A DNA stretch of 64,000 nt from Catellatospora coxensis (GCF_016862635.1 NZ_BONI01000009.1:62001-126000); one strand, 5' to 3'; shown: positions 1-8,331, numbered from the stretch's first letter. Made by a program: numbers and translations. Notes: a model not told the origin generated them from the letters alone.

Positions 1-1586
1 TGCGCGACGAGTGGGGCTTCACGGGACTGGTCGTGTCCGACTGGGGCGCGGTCGTCGACCGCGTCGCCGCCGTACGCGCCGGACTCGACCTGACCATGCC
101 CGGCCCGGACCCCACCGGGGACGAGGCGCTGGTGCGGGCCGTCGCCGACGGCACGCTCGACCCGGCGGCCCTGGACACCTCCGCCGCGCGGATGCGCGCC
201 CTGGTCGAGCGCTCGGTCGCGGCCCTGGACCCGGCCGCGAGCTACGACGCCGACGCCCACCACGCCCTGGCCCGCGAGGCCGCCGGACGCGGCATCGTGC
301 TGCTCAAGAACGACGGCGGCCTGCTGCCGCTGGCTCAGGGCGCCTCGCTCGCCGTCATCGGCGAGTTCGCCCGCAGCCCGCGTTTCCAGGGCGGCGGCAG
401 CTCGCAGATGATCCCGACCCGGCTCGACGACGCGCTCACCGAGATCACCGCGCTGACCAGCGCGCAGGTCACGTTCGCGGCCGGCTACACCGTCGACGGC
501 ACGGCAGTCGAGCGCCTGGTCGCCGAGGCCGAGGACGCGGCCCGGTCCGCCGACGTGGCCGTGGTGTTCATCGGCACCGCCCAGGAGACCGAGGGCGCCG
601 ACCGGGACACCCTGGAGCTGCCCGCCGCGCAGCTTGCGCTCGTCGCCCGGGTCGTGGCGGCCAACCCGCGCACCGTCGTGGTGCTGTCGCACGGTGCGGT
701 CGTGCTCACCAGCCCGTGGGACAGCGAGGTGCCCGCGCTCGTCGAGGGCTGGCTGCTCGGCCAGGCGGGCGGCGGAGCCGTCGCCGACGTGCTGTTCGGC
801 GTCGCCAACCCGTCCGGGCGGCTCACCGAGACGATCCCGCTCAAGCTCGCGCACCACCCGTCCCACCTGGACTTCCCGGGCGAGGCCAGCCACGTGCGCT
901 ACGGCGAGGGCATCCACGTCGGCTACCGGGGCTTCGACGCCCGCGAGCAGGAGGTCGCATACCCGTTCGGCTTCGGCCTGTCCTACACCACCTTCGCGTA
1001 CGGCGACGCCACCGCGACGGCCGTCGACGGCGGGATCGAGGTGCGCGTCCCGGTGACCAACACCGGCGGGCGGGACGGGCGCGAGGTCGTCCAGGTGTAC
1101 GCGAGCCTGCCGGGTTCCCGCGTCCGGCGCGCGCCCCGGGAGCTGAAGGGCTTCACCCACGTCGCGATCGCCGCCGGCGAGACGGCAGACGTGCTGGTCC
1201 GGATCGACCGCGACGACCTCGCCTACTGGGACCCGAGCCTGCGCCGCTGGGCCGTCGAGGGCGGCGACTACCTGCTCGCCGTCGGCGCGTCGTCCCGGGA
1301 CCTGCGTACCTCCGTGACCGTCAAGGTCGACGGCGACGACACCCGGGTGCCGCTGACGGCCGAGTCGACGCTCGGCGAGTGGCTGTCCGACCCGCTGGGC
1401 GGCCATGTGCTCGCCGAGGCCTTCGCCGCAGCGGCGGCCCAGGGCGGCGGCCTCGTCGGCATGGCCGCCGACCCGCAGATGTTCACCCTGCTCGCCGGAG
1501 TCCCACTGATCCGCATGGCCGCCTTCCCCGGCAGCCCCCTCACCCCCGAGGCGATCGCCCACCTGGTCGAAGCCGCCAACCCCTGA
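1..1586 (+). CDS. Glycoside hydrolase family 3 beta-glucosidase-like, C-terminal part (5' truncated by window)
   Basis: The reading frame is already open at base 3, so the start lies upstream of the window. The first visible residues end in GLVVSDWG; in GH3 enzymes the Asp of this SDW motif is the catalytic nucleophile. What remains is that motif, the linker, the alpha/beta sandwich domain (LLKNDGGLLPL, then ALVEGWLLGQAGG, typical of GH3-C) and a C-terminal fibronectin III-like domain beginning near GFGLSYTTF. Known GH3 members release terminal beta-linked sugars. No secretion signal can be judged because the N-terminus is missing. The last 70 residues, after the FN3-like domain, are Ala-rich and helical and are seen in cytosolic actinobacterial GH3 proteins. 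The family is clear; substrate is not determined. Confidence 0.93.
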   Translation, partial: RDEWGFTGLVVSDWGAVVDRVAAVRAGLDLTMPGPDPTGDEALVRAVADGTLDPAALDTSAARMRALVERSVAALDPAASYDADAHHALAREAAGRGIVLLKNDGGLLPLAQGASLAVIGEFARSPRFQGGGSSQMIPTRLDDALTEITALTSAQVTFAAGYTVDGTAVERLVAEAEDAARSADVAVVFIGTAQETEGADRDTLELPAAQLALVARVVAANPRTVVVLSHGAVVLTSPWDSEVPALVEGWLLGQAGGGAVADVLFGVANPSGRLTETIPLKLAHHPSHLDFPGEASHVRYGEGIHVGYRGFDAREQEVAYPFGFGLSYTTFAYGDATATAVDGGIEVRVPVTNTGGRDGREVVQVYASLPGSRVRRAPRELKGFTHVAIAAGETADVLVRIDRDDLAYWDPSLRRWAVEGGDYLLAVGASSRDLRTSVTVKVDGDDTRVPLTAESTLGEWLSDPLGGHVLAEAFAAAAAQGGGLVGMAADPQMFTLLAGVPLIRMAAFPGSPLTPEAIAHLVEAANP

Positions 1587-1604
1587 CCCCTGACCCCGCG
1601 CCCG

Positions 1605-1701
1605 CCCCAAGATCGCGACGATCTTGCTTGAACTGTGGCTCATATGACCGTTATGGGCGTGTCACACCCACAGTTCACGCAAGATCGTCGCGATCTTGGG
1701 G
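1605..1701. repeat. Long near-perfect inverted repeat between convergent genes
   Basis: Two 34-base arms (1605-1638 and 1668-1701) are reverse complements with one mismatch, around a 29-base loop. Each arm contains a smaller near-palindrome built on AAGATCG/CGATCTT. It sits between the GH3 stop and the 3' end of a minus-strand gene, so it can act as a bidirectional terminator. Arm length and the nested symmetry exceed an ordinary terminator and resemble a REP- or MITE-like element. Confidence 0.75.
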
Positions 1702-1718
1702 TGTCGGCGGGGCGGGGG

Positions 1719-1982
1719 TCAGCGGGCGCGGCGGCGTTGGATCGAGCCCCAGATGAGGAGCACGATGACGGCGCCGATCACCGAGCCGATCAGGCCGGAC
1801 GGGCGCAGGGCCAGGCCGTCGCCGTTGAGCAGGCTGATGCCGAGGCCGCCGACGAACGAGCCGATGAGCCCGGCGGCCACGGCCTGCGGCCAGCGGATGG
1901 TCCGGAAACCGCCGCCGCGCACGATCAACCATGCCAGCCAGCCGACCAGGAAGCCCCATACCAAGATCGCAAGAATCAGCAC
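1719..1982 (-). CDS. GlsB/YeaQ/YmgE-family small membrane protein
   Basis: A protein of about 87 residues with three hydrophobic segments and a glycine-rich core (AGLIGSFVGG, then GLIGSVIGAVIVLLIWG), the signature of the transglycosylase-associated/GlsB family. These are small stress-associated inner-membrane proteins of unknown biochemical role. The start is taken at GTG 1982 because an AAGG ribosome-binding site lies 9 bases upstream. A GTG at 1991 is in frame but almost touches that site. The gene ends in RRRAR on the cytosolic side, facing the inverted repeat at 1605-1701. Confidence 0.82.
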   Translation of the reverse strand: MLILAILVWGFLVGWLAWLIVRGGGFRTIRWPQAVAAGLIGSFVGGLGISLLNGDGLALRPSGLIGSVIGAVIVLLIWGSIQRRRAR

Positions 1983-2129
1983 GTAACGCACCCTTCACGT
2001 CGGCAGGCGGTCGCCCCGATGTGCGGGACATCGGAATTACAGTGTCTCGTACTGATTTGAGATGTTATGCACGAATCAGCAAGACCCCTGCCCGCCACAG
2101 ACGATCACCGCACCCGGCGGCGGCTGTCC

Positions 2130-2135
2130 TACGCT
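2130..2135 (+). promoter_or_regulatory. Candidate -10 box (TACGCT) for a leaderless transcript
   Basis: TACGCT fits the TANNNT pattern and lies 6 bases before GTG 2142. In actinobacteria this spacing places transcription start at the start codon. No Shine-Dalgarno sequence precedes that GTG. Confidence 0.45.
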
Positions 2136-2141
2136 CCTCCG

Positions 2142-3146
2142 GTGACCTGGCTGCCGACCGACCTCACCCCGCTGCTGGCGCGCCTCTCCGGGCCCGACCG
2201 CCGCACCCGGGAGGCCGCCGCCGAGCACCTGGCCGACCTGCTGCGCTCCGGCGCGCTGCACCAGGATCAGGCGGAGCACGTCATCAGCAGGCTCGCCGAG
2301 GTCGCCGTGGCGGAACACCCAGGCGCGGACGCCTCGGCCGCCCGCTACGCCATCGGCGAGGCCACGGCCTGCTACCGGCCACCGCTGGAACTGGTCCGGC
2401 GCCTGACCGCCCTGCCGACGGACGAGCCCGCGATCCTGGAAGACGTGCTCGACATCCTGGCCTGCACGTACGACCCGGCGGCCGAGGACATCATCCGGAC
2501 CCACCGCGCCGACCCGCGAGCCGAGGTCAGAGCCGCGGCGGAGCAGGCGCTGACCGAGCTGCCGGGACGTGTTCCGGGCCCGACCCCGCAGCGGTACGTG
2601 ACCTGGGCGTACGCGGACCAGTGGGTGCGTGACCTGTCAGCCGTCCTCGCCACGTTCACCACGACGTTCGAGCAGGACCGCGGCTACCCGTGTGGCGAGC
2701 ACACCCTCGGCGCGGCCGCCGGCCAGGCCGAACTGGTCGCGATGACGGCGGGTGAACTACACGACGTCATGCCCTCGGACCTGCTGACCTGGTGCCGCCG
2801 GGTGCGCGAGGTCAGCCTGCCCGACGTGGGCGCCGGCTACTTCCTGCACCCGCCGGACCTCATCGTGGCCCACGCCCTGGTCGAAGGCGTGCAGTGGATC
2901 ATCGACGGGGACGGCAGCCGGGAGCGGGTGGTGGTGTTCGGCAGCGACGGCGGTGGCACCCTGTACGCGCTGAACCCCACCGGCACGGCCGTCCACCGGC
3001 TCCCGCCCGGCGAGATGCACGACGGCGTATACCGCACCGACGACCCGCGGGCCGGCGTCGTCGCCCCGCACCTGGTCGGCTTCCTCGATCTGCTGCGGGC
3101 GGCGGTCCACGAGCACGTCCGGACCGGGGCGGCGCCCGAGCTGTGA
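2142..3146 (+). CDS. HEAT-repeat-like hypothetical protein with a SUKH-like C-terminal region
   Basis: The first 160 residues are helical, with HEAT-like pairs (RTREAAAEHLADLLRSGA, DEPAILEDVLDILACTYD, DPRAEVRAAAEQALTELP). The C-terminal half resembles SMI1/KNR4 (SUKH) proteins: a WIIDGDG strand, VVVFGSDGGGTLYALN, and a closing PHLVGFLDLLRAAV helix. SUKH domains often bind proteins and many act as immunity factors, but no toxin gene is seen nearby, so no function is assigned. The start is placed at GTG 2142 because of the -10-like box just upstream. An in-frame ATG at 2067 would add 25 residues of non-domain sequence. Confidence 0.7.
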   Translation: MTWLPTDLTPLLARLSGPDRRTREAAAEHLADLLRSGALHQDQAEHVISRLAEVAVAEHPGADASAARYAIGEATACYRPPLELVRRLTALPTDEPAILEDVLDILACTYDPAAEDIIRTHRADPRAEVRAAAEQALTELPGRVPGPTPQRYVTWAYADQWVRDLSAVLATFTTTFEQDRGYPCGEHTLGAAAGQAELVAMTAGELHDVMPSDLLTWCRRVREVSLPDVGAGYFLHPPDLIVAHALVEGVQWIIDGDGSRERVVVFGSDGGGTLYALNPTGTAVHRLPPGEMHDGVYRTDDPRAGVVAPHLVGFLDLLRAAVHEHVRTGAAPEL

Positions 3147-3225
3147 TCACCACTGCCTGGGCGGCTCGCGCGTAGGTTAAGGTTGCCAGCCGGCGAGTCG
3201 GTCAACGGCGTACGGAGAGATCGTG

Positions 3226-3789
3226 ATGGCAACAGGGCAGTCTGCTCCCACCGTCCCGGTGGCGGAGCGCCGCGGCTCGCGGCTGTTCGTGCTGGTGCTC
3301 GCCCTGGCCGCCGTGCTGGTGGTGGTGGACCAGCTGACCAAGTGGTGGGCGGTGGCGGAGCTGACCGGCCGCGCGCCGATCGACGTCATCGGCGAGCTGC
3401 TGCAGCTGCGGCTGACCTACAACCCGGGCGCAGCCTTCTCCATCGGCACCGAGTACACCTGGGTGCTGACGCTGATCGCGGCGGCGGCCGTCGTGGCGAT
3501 CATCGTCGTCTCGCGCCGGGTGCAGTCGCGGGCCTGGGCGATCGGGCTGGGCATGATGCTGGGTGGGGCGTTCACCCACCTGCTCGACCGGCTGTTCCGC
3601 GAGCCCGGCTTCATGCGCGGACACGTGGTGGACTTCATCGACTACGGCCCGTTCGTGGGCAACGTCGCGGACATCGCCCTGGTCGGGGGCGTGGCGCTGA
3701 TCCTGGTGCTCAGCCTGCGCAACATCCCGATGGCCGGACCCGCCGCCGAGCCGGAGACCGCACCCGATCAGACCGCCGAGACGCAGTAA
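3226..3789 (+). CDS. lspA: Signal peptidase II-like protein (divergent LspA)
   Basis: About 187 residues with four membrane segments. LspA removes signal peptides from prolipoproteins. Visible hallmarks are VVVDQLTK near residue 35, YNPGAAFS with Asn66, VVDFIDYG with Asp136 and GNVADIAL with Asp149; the two Asp residues form the catalytic dyad of the family. One conserved element is changed: the usual GGALGNLxDR reads GGAFTHLLDR, so the invariant Gly-Asn is Thr-His (117-118). GN also replaces the usual FN before VAD. A GGAGAGA ribosome-binding site (3214-3220) precedes ATG 3226; GTG 3223 is also in frame. It may be a paralogue with altered specificity rather than the housekeeping enzyme. Confidence 0.85.
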   Translation: MATGQSAPTVPVAERRGSRLFVLVLALAAVLVVVDQLTKWWAVAELTGRAPIDVIGELLQLRLTYNPGAAFSIGTEYTWVLTLIAAAAVVAIIVVSRRVQSRAWAIGLGMMLGGAFTHLLDRLFREPGFMRGHVVDFIDYGPFVGNVADIALVGGVALILVLSLRNIPMAGPAAEPETAPDQTAETQ

Positions 3790-3838
3790 GGCGTAGGCAG
3801 GGCAGCGGCGACACTCGTTCCATGCGAGCCTGACGGCT

Positions 3839-4105
3839 ATGTACCTGAAGGCACGAATCCCGCTGGTCTGCACCTACGACAGCGAAGCCGACGCGGCGTA
3901 CGTCTACCTCGATCACCCCATCGCATCCGGGGCGGCGGTGGAGCAGATCATTGCTTTCGACCCCACGGATGGCATGTTCAACCTCGATGCCGACGCCGAC
4001 GGCCACATTCTCGGCCTGGAGATCCTCGGTGCCCGCAAACACCTACCGACCGCCCTCCTGCAAGCAATCCTGGAGAGCGGCCAAGATCAGGTGCAAGAAG
4101 ACTGA
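3839..4105 (+). CDS. DUF2283 domain protein
   Basis: An 88-residue protein with the DUF2283 pattern: TYDSEADAAYVYL near the N-terminus, then FNLDADADGHILGLEILGA. The family is widespread, small and beta-rich, with no known activity. It sits alone between lspA (50 bases upstream) and a convergent membrane-protein gene. The start is ATG 3839; no strong ribosome-binding site is visible. The family assignment is firm and the role is unknown. Confidence 0.85.
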   Translation: MYLKARIPLVCTYDSEADAAYVYLDHPIASGAAVEQIIAFDPTDGMFNLDADADGHILGLEILGARKHLPTALLQAILESGQDQVQED

Positions 4106-4137
4106 CGACCGCCCAGCCTGGCGTGACCTGTCATCCG

Positions 4138-4587
4138 TCACGCATCAAGCTGGCCCGACACGGATTCGACGGTCGTTCCCGGATCCGGCGCGGCAGCGCC
4201 AGGCTTGGCGTTGGCGGCAGCGCTGCACCACAGACCGATGAAGCATGCGAAGAAGCTGAAGATCCCTGTCAACGCCCGAACGTCATTCTTTCGAGTGGTG
4301 GCGACCACCACGACCACCACGACGACGGCGAAGATCATGAGGGCGTTCGACCACCAAGGCGAATCACCCGCCTTGTCACTGAGGGCGAAACCCGGTCCGC
4401 GTACCTCGAGGTATGGGTGGCACAGGACGACCCCGATGCACACCGTCCCGGCGACGGCCATCGCATGGGCGTAAGACACCCACATCGGGAGCATCACCGC
4501 GTAGCGCAGACCGATGACGGCGAAACCGGCCACCGCAAGGCCGGCCGCGACTCGACTGATCCAGACCATGCCCTTGCCGCGGCTCAC
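4138..4587 (-). CDS. Four-segment integral membrane protein, unknown function
   Basis: A protein of about 149 residues with four predicted membrane segments: ISRVAAGLAVAGFAVIGLRY, YAHAMAVAGTVCIGVVLCHP, NALMIFAVVVVVVVVAT and GIFSFFACFIGLWCSAAA. The C-terminus is polar. I recognise no family. GTG 4587 is used because TACGCT (4601-4596, minus strand) lies 8 bases upstream, consistent with near-leaderless expression. An internal ATG at 4569 is possible. Confidence 0.62.
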   Translation of the reverse strand: MSRGKGMVWISRVAAGLAVAGFAVIGLRYAVMLPMWVSYAHAMAVAGTVCIGVVLCHPYLEVRGPGFALSDKAGDSPWWSNALMIFAVVVVVVVVATTRKNDVRALTGIFSFFACFIGLWCSAAANAKPGAAAPDPGTTVESVSGQLDA

Positions 4588-4672
4588 GGGTGCGAAGCGT
4601 ACCCGGCGGACGCAACCGGGCCCAGCTGCGAGTTCGCAGCACGAAGGATCCTGCTGCGCCCGGGGCTTCTGT

Positions 4673-5278
4673 TCAGGCCGGCCGCGTGGCCCGAACCAGG
4701 AAGGTCGGCTGCCCTCCCTCGCCGTCGGCGGGCGGGGCCACCTCCCGGTGCTCGATGTCCACGAAGCCGTGCTTGTCCAGGCGGTCGCCCCATTCGGCGG
4801 CCTCCAGATCCCAGCGAGGAAGTGTCGGGACCACGTTCATCGGGGACCACGAGAACGCGAGTGTGCCACGCAGGCGACGGTTGATCGCCGGAAGCAACAC
4901 CTCCGGGTCGACGAACCAGACTGCCCCGAACACGGAGTAGACCGCGGCGAAGGGCTCGTCGCCCCCTTCCAGGTAGGCAGCGGCGTCGCCTTGGACGACA
5001 TTCAGGTGTGGCCACCGACTCCGAGCGTGAGCCACCTGCAGCGCCGACACATCGACGCCGACTGCGCGGTACCCCATCGCGTCGACGTGGGCGAGATTGC
5101 CGCCCTTTCCACACCCCAGCTCGAGCACCCGCACGCCAGGCTCGAGGTTGAGAACTTCGAGGCCGGGGCCATGATCCGGGTATTGAGTCCAGTTGAACCA
5201 AGTACTCGCCCCGCCGGCGTTGACGAGCCGTCGGGACGGGCTGCGCTCTGCGTACCGGTCCCACTTCCCAGAAGCCAT
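4673..5278 (-). CDS. Class I SAM-dependent methyltransferase
   Basis: A 201-residue protein with the Rossmann-type methyltransferase core: motif I VLELGCGKGGN (residues 50-60), an acidic end to strand 2 (VGVDVSALQVAHAR), VVQGDAAAYL, and AVYSVFGAVWFVDPEVLLP. It resembles the Methyltransf_11/25 group acting on small molecules or unknown acceptors. The N-terminal region SGKWDRYAERSPSRRLVNAGG is typical of stand-alone actinobacterial members. A GAGAGG ribosome-binding site precedes ATG 5278. It lies 20 bases downstream of the Cys-rich protein gene on the same strand and may be co-transcribed with that operon. Substrate unknown. Confidence 0.85.
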   Translation of the reverse strand: MASGKWDRYAERSPSRRLVNAGGASTWFNWTQYPDHGPGLEVLNLEPGVRVLELGCGKGGNLAHVDAMGYRAVGVDVSALQVAHARSRWPHLNVVQGDAAAYLEGGDEPFAAVYSVFGAVWFVDPEVLLPAINRRLRGTLAFSWSPMNVVPTLPRWDLEAAEWGDRLDKHGFVDIEHREVAPPADGEGGQPTFLVRATRPA

Positions 5279-5298
5279 GGCCCCAGCCTCTCACTCTG

Positions 5299-5772
5299 TC
5301 ACTTCGGGCTGTTGTGGCAGCCCTGGTAGCACTGCGTGCACTTGGAGTTGCAGTCTGCCGCCAGCTCTGGCCAGAACTCTTCGTCGACCTCGTGACCGGC
5401 GGCCGTGATCACCTCAACCGCACGGGCGCGCATGGCCTCGGCCTTCGGGATGCGCGACTCCTGCTCATCCTTCTCACGGTCGTCGTCGGGCTGGTGGTGG
5501 ATGAACCGCCCGGCGACGCGCTCGCAGAACGCGGCATAGGGCACCGTCCGGACGATGAACGCGTGCCAGAACTCGTCGACCGGCTCGGACGGGGACAGCG
5601 GCTCGGCCGCCACGGCGCATGCGGCGAGGAAGCCGACCATCTGGGCAACGCCCCTGCGGCAGTAGTCGTCGCTCCACTCCGGGAACTTCTTCTGCACGTC
5701 CTCGACCAGCAGTGCGGCAAGGTCGTCGTCGAGGACCGCACCGACCGTGATCGGGTCGAGTAGCGTGGTCAT
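5299..5772 (-). CDS. Hypothetical protein with DEFWHAFI motif and Cys-rich tail
   Basis: 157 residues. The central motif PVDEFWHAFIVRTVPYAAFC followed by RFIHH is shared with a common actinobacterial family often described as glycine-rich-domain-like. The conserved Trp-His and His-His pairs suggest a metal or ligand site, but no activity is known. The C-terminus has four cysteines in 12 residues (CNSKCTQCYQGC). The start is ATG 5772, with GGAGG 5 bases upstream. It is the last of three minus-strand genes (6264 to 5299) that carry Cys-rich segments and lie divergent from an XRE regulator. Confidence 0.72.
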   Translation of the reverse strand: MTTLLDPITVGAVLDDDLAALLVEDVQKKFPEWSDDYCRRGVAQMVGFLAACAVAAEPLSPSEPVDEFWHAFIVRTVPYAAFCERVAGRFIHHQPDDDREKDEQESRIPKAEAMRARAVEVITAAGHEVDEEFWPELAADCNSKCTQCYQGCHNSPK

Positions 5773-5848
5773 GTGACCTCCACTTCGGGTGTTGGTTACC
5801 GGCGGGGAGGGCGACGTTGCTAGGCGGCAGCCCTTCCCCGTTGTGCAT

Positions 5849-6073
5849 CTATCGGGATGTGCGGTGTTGCTGGACTCTCCGCCGGGGCAAAGTGCCCAGG
5901 CTTCGGAATGCTGCGTGAGCCAGTTCGCGCCCACGGCACGGCGCTGCTTCGCCGCAATTGCTGCACTTGCCTGTGTATGGCTGACAATCCAGGTGCGCTT
6001 CGACGAGTTCCTGCGCCTCGTGGACCGTGGCGGGAAGCCGGGCAACGCCCTTCGCCAGGGTCTCGGTGGTCAT
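5849..6073 (-). CDS. Small Cys-containing hypothetical protein
   Basis: A 74-residue protein with a CNxC-type cluster (CQPYTGKCSNCGEAAPC) in its middle, which could bind zinc. ATG 6073 overlaps the TGA of the upstream gene in ATGA, indicating translational coupling. A GAGGGG ribosome-binding site lies inside the end of that gene. The gene is too short for a confident family call. Confidence 0.62.
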   Translation of the reverse strand: MTTETLAKGVARLPATVHEAQELVEAHLDCQPYTGKCSNCGEAAPCRGRELAHAAFRSLGTLPRRRVQQHRTSR

Positions 6074-6264
6074 GCAGGTGTCCCCTCTGTCGTCATCCGC
6101 ACGTGCTCTGCCCAGCGATGCGCGGTGCAGGGGTGCGGCGTCCAGATGCCGTGGTCCCCATAGCAGCCGACGCAACACCCCGTCACGTCGGCGACATGCG
6201 CTTCGAGCACGGCGAACGCCTGAGGAAGTGCCGGCACCAGATCGCGACTCGCGTCAGTGACCAT
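6070..6264 (-). CDS. Small Cys/His-rich hypothetical protein
   Basis: A 64-residue protein whose C-terminal half is rich in potential metal ligands: CCVGCYGDHGIW, then HPCTAHRWAEHV. ATG 6264 is preceded by GAGGGGAG at good spacing. It starts the three-gene minus-strand operon (this gene, 5849-6073, 5299-5772) and lies divergent from the XRE regulator at 6441. The divergent arrangement suggests that the regulator controls it; this is inference. Confidence 0.62.
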   Translation of the reverse strand: MVTDASRDLVPALPQAFAVLEAHVADVTGCCVGCYGDHGIWTPHPCTAHRWAEHVRMTTEGTPA

Positions 6265-6440
6265 CGTTGATCTCCCCTCGGACTCCGCGTACGGTCGTAA
6301 GTGGCTACGAGGCGGAAGGTCTTGGTCGGCTCCACCGCCCCGCGCCTGAACCCAGCGTGCGCGTTTCACGACAGGGCAGGTAGGCGTTGCCTGTGGCTTT
6401 GGAATCCAGGCAACACCGCGGGATCGAAGGGAGCGAGGCC

Positions 6441-7670
6441 GTGGACGAGACCTTCGGCCAGGCGTTGGCCCGAATGCGGGCAGCATCCGGTTTGTCTTTG
6501 CGACGCCTTGGCGCCGCAGCCAAGGTGGACTCCGGATTCATCAGCAAGATCAGCAACCGCAACGTGGCGGTCTCACAGGGTGTTGCCCAGGCACTCGATG
6601 TAGCGCTTCAAGCAGGCGGCGAGTTGATGTTGGCGTGGCAGGCTGAGGACGCACGGCGGCGGATGGCGGAGGTAACGTCGGAAGCTATGAAGCGTCGCAC
6701 CCTGATGGCTGGCACCACCGGCCTCATCCTCGGCGGGCTGCTGCCGGGGCGAGCGGAGGCCGGCCACCGCCTGGGCCTCGCCGACGTTACCCAGATCCAG
6801 CGCCACATCGACCGACTCATCGCGATGGACTACCAGTTCGGCGGCGAGGGCCTGTGGCAAGCGGCGGTCGGCTACGCCCGTGAGGCGTACTGGTGGCTGG
6901 ACAACGGCACCTTCACGGAAGAGGTCGAATCAGCACTGCTTCGGGTTACCAGCCGCGTCCAGATGTGCGCTGGGTGGCTCTCCTTCGACGCTGGACAGCA
7001 CGACGTGGCGCGGAACAGCTTCAATGAGGCCCTGGGCTTGGCGCAGCAGGCCGACAACGCGGAAGCGGAAACCCACGCACTGGTCAACCTCGCCTACCTA
7101 TCCAACTACCTGGGCAGCCCCAAGCAGGCTCGCCGATGGGCCGACGCAGCCGAGCGTGCTGCCAAACCGACGGGCGAGCACGCGAGGCTGCCGGTCCTCC
7201 CGATGCTGCGCATGGCGATGTCGACCGCGCTGACCGCGGACAAGCCAGCCTTCGAGAAGGCCATCGCCAGCGCCCGAAGGCACCTCAACCGGGACGGGGA
7301 TACACCTGTGGCCGAGTGGCGGGCCTTCGTAACCTGGCACGAACTGGATGGCGTCGAAGGAACCTGTGCATTGGAGCTCGGAGAGACGGAGCGAGCCATC
7401 CGGCTGTTGCGCCAGGCCATCACCGCCCACCCGGACGGCTTTGCTCGCAACAGGGCGACCTACAAGGTACGCCTGGCACGGGCGAACCTCGACGCCAAGA
7501 ATGTGGAGGAGGCGGCGACGGCCGCGCACTCCGCGCTCGACGACGTCTCGGGCAACGTGACGAGCTGGCGCCTGGGTACCGAGCTGGGCGCAGTCGCGCA
7601 GCGGATGGCCGGCTACCACGACGTGCCGAGCGCCCAACGATTCCTCACCAGGTACAAGGCCCTGGTGTAG
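6441..7670 (+). CDS. XRE-family transcriptional regulator with TPR-like C-terminal domain
   Basis: About 409 residues. Residues 5-60 form an XRE helix-turn-helix (FGQALARMRAASGLSLRRLG, then VDSGFISKI and VSQGVAQALD). The remaining 300 residues are helical with tetratricopeptide-like pairs (AEAETHALVNLAYLSNYLG, WHELDGVEGTCALELGETER, NVEEAATAAHSAL). This resembles actinobacterial XRE regulators whose TPR part senses a ligand or partner. GTG 6441 is chosen because AAGGGAG lies 7 bases upstream; an ATG at 6387 has no such signal. It is divergent from the Cys-rich operon and followed after 23 bases by a GNAT gene. Confidence 0.84.
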   Translation: MDETFGQALARMRAASGLSLRRLGAAAKVDSGFISKISNRNVAVSQGVAQALDVALQAGGELMLAWQAEDARRRMAEVTSEAMKRRTLMAGTTGLILGGLLPGRAEAGHRLGLADVTQIQRHIDRLIAMDYQFGGEGLWQAAVGYAREAYWWLDNGTFTEEVESALLRVTSRVQMCAGWLSFDAGQHDVARNSFNEALGLAQQADNAEAETHALVNLAYLSNYLGSPKQARRWADAAERAAKPTGEHARLPVLPMLRMAMSTALTADKPAFEKAIASARRHLNRDGDTPVAEWRAFVTWHELDGVEGTCALELGETERAIRLLRQAITAHPDGFARNRATYKVRLARANLDAKNVEEAATAAHSALDDVSGNVTSWRLGTELGAVAQRMAGYHDVPSAQRFLTRYKALV

Positions 7671-7693
7671 CAGCCACCCCCAAGGAGCAAGCC

Positions 7694-8248
7694 TTGAGTC
7701 ACCACCCGGACCTGCGCATCACCACCCACGATGCCGCCGGTCTCGCCGCGCATATGGACGATGTCCTCGCCACCTTCGCCGAGGTCTACGCCCACGAGGT
7801 CGCCACCGACCCGTTCTTCTCGCTGGCCCGCTACGGGGAGCGGCTTAACGCCTACGCCTCTCGCGCGGGGTTCAGTCTCGTCATGGGGTACCTGGGCAAC
7901 GAGCTGGTGGGCTACGCCCTCGGCTTCCGACTCCCGGCCGGCTCGGGCTGGTGGAGTGGGCTCCAGGACCACGTCGACCCCGAGATGCTGAACGAGGATG
8001 GCACACGCACCGTGGCCATCTGCGAGATCATGGTCCGCGAGCAGTTCCGGAGACGTGGCTACGCTCGCCGGCTCCACGACGCCTTCCTGCACGACCGCAC
8101 TGAATCCCGCGCCACACTCCTCGTCGACCCAACGAACACGCCAGCCAAGGCTGCCTACCTGTCATGGGGCTGGCAGCGCCTGGGAGGAGTCCGCCCGTTC
8201 GCTGACTCGCCGACCTATGACGGAATGCTGCTGACGCTGGGTCGATAA
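7694..8248 (+). CDS. GNAT-family N-acetyltransferase
   Basis: A 184-residue acetyltransferase-like protein. The acetyl-CoA site is visible as ICEIMVREQFRRRGYARRLHD, with the R/Q-x-x-G/R-x-A-type loop (RRRGYA), followed by LLVDPTNTPAKAAYLSWGW, a typical C-terminal strand-helix of the family. The start is TTG 7694, supported by AAGGAG ending 6 bases upstream and 23 bases after the XRE gene, so the two are probably one operon. Acceptor substrate unknown. Confidence 0.83.
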   Translation: MSHHPDLRITTHDAAGLAAHMDDVLATFAEVYAHEVATDPFFSLARYGERLNAYASRAGFSLVMGYLGNELVGYALGFRLPAGSGWWSGLQDHVDPEMLNEDGTRTVAICEIMVREQFRRRGYARRLHDAFLHDRTESRATLLVDPTNTPAKAAYLSWGWQRLGGVRPFADSPTYDGMLLTLGR

Positions 8249-8331
8249 CCTTGGAGTGCGGCGACGGTAAGGAGACGCCCTGGCCCGCTGGCGGCCCGCA
8301 TACGCGGGGCCGGTCAAGGGGCAGGGCAGCT

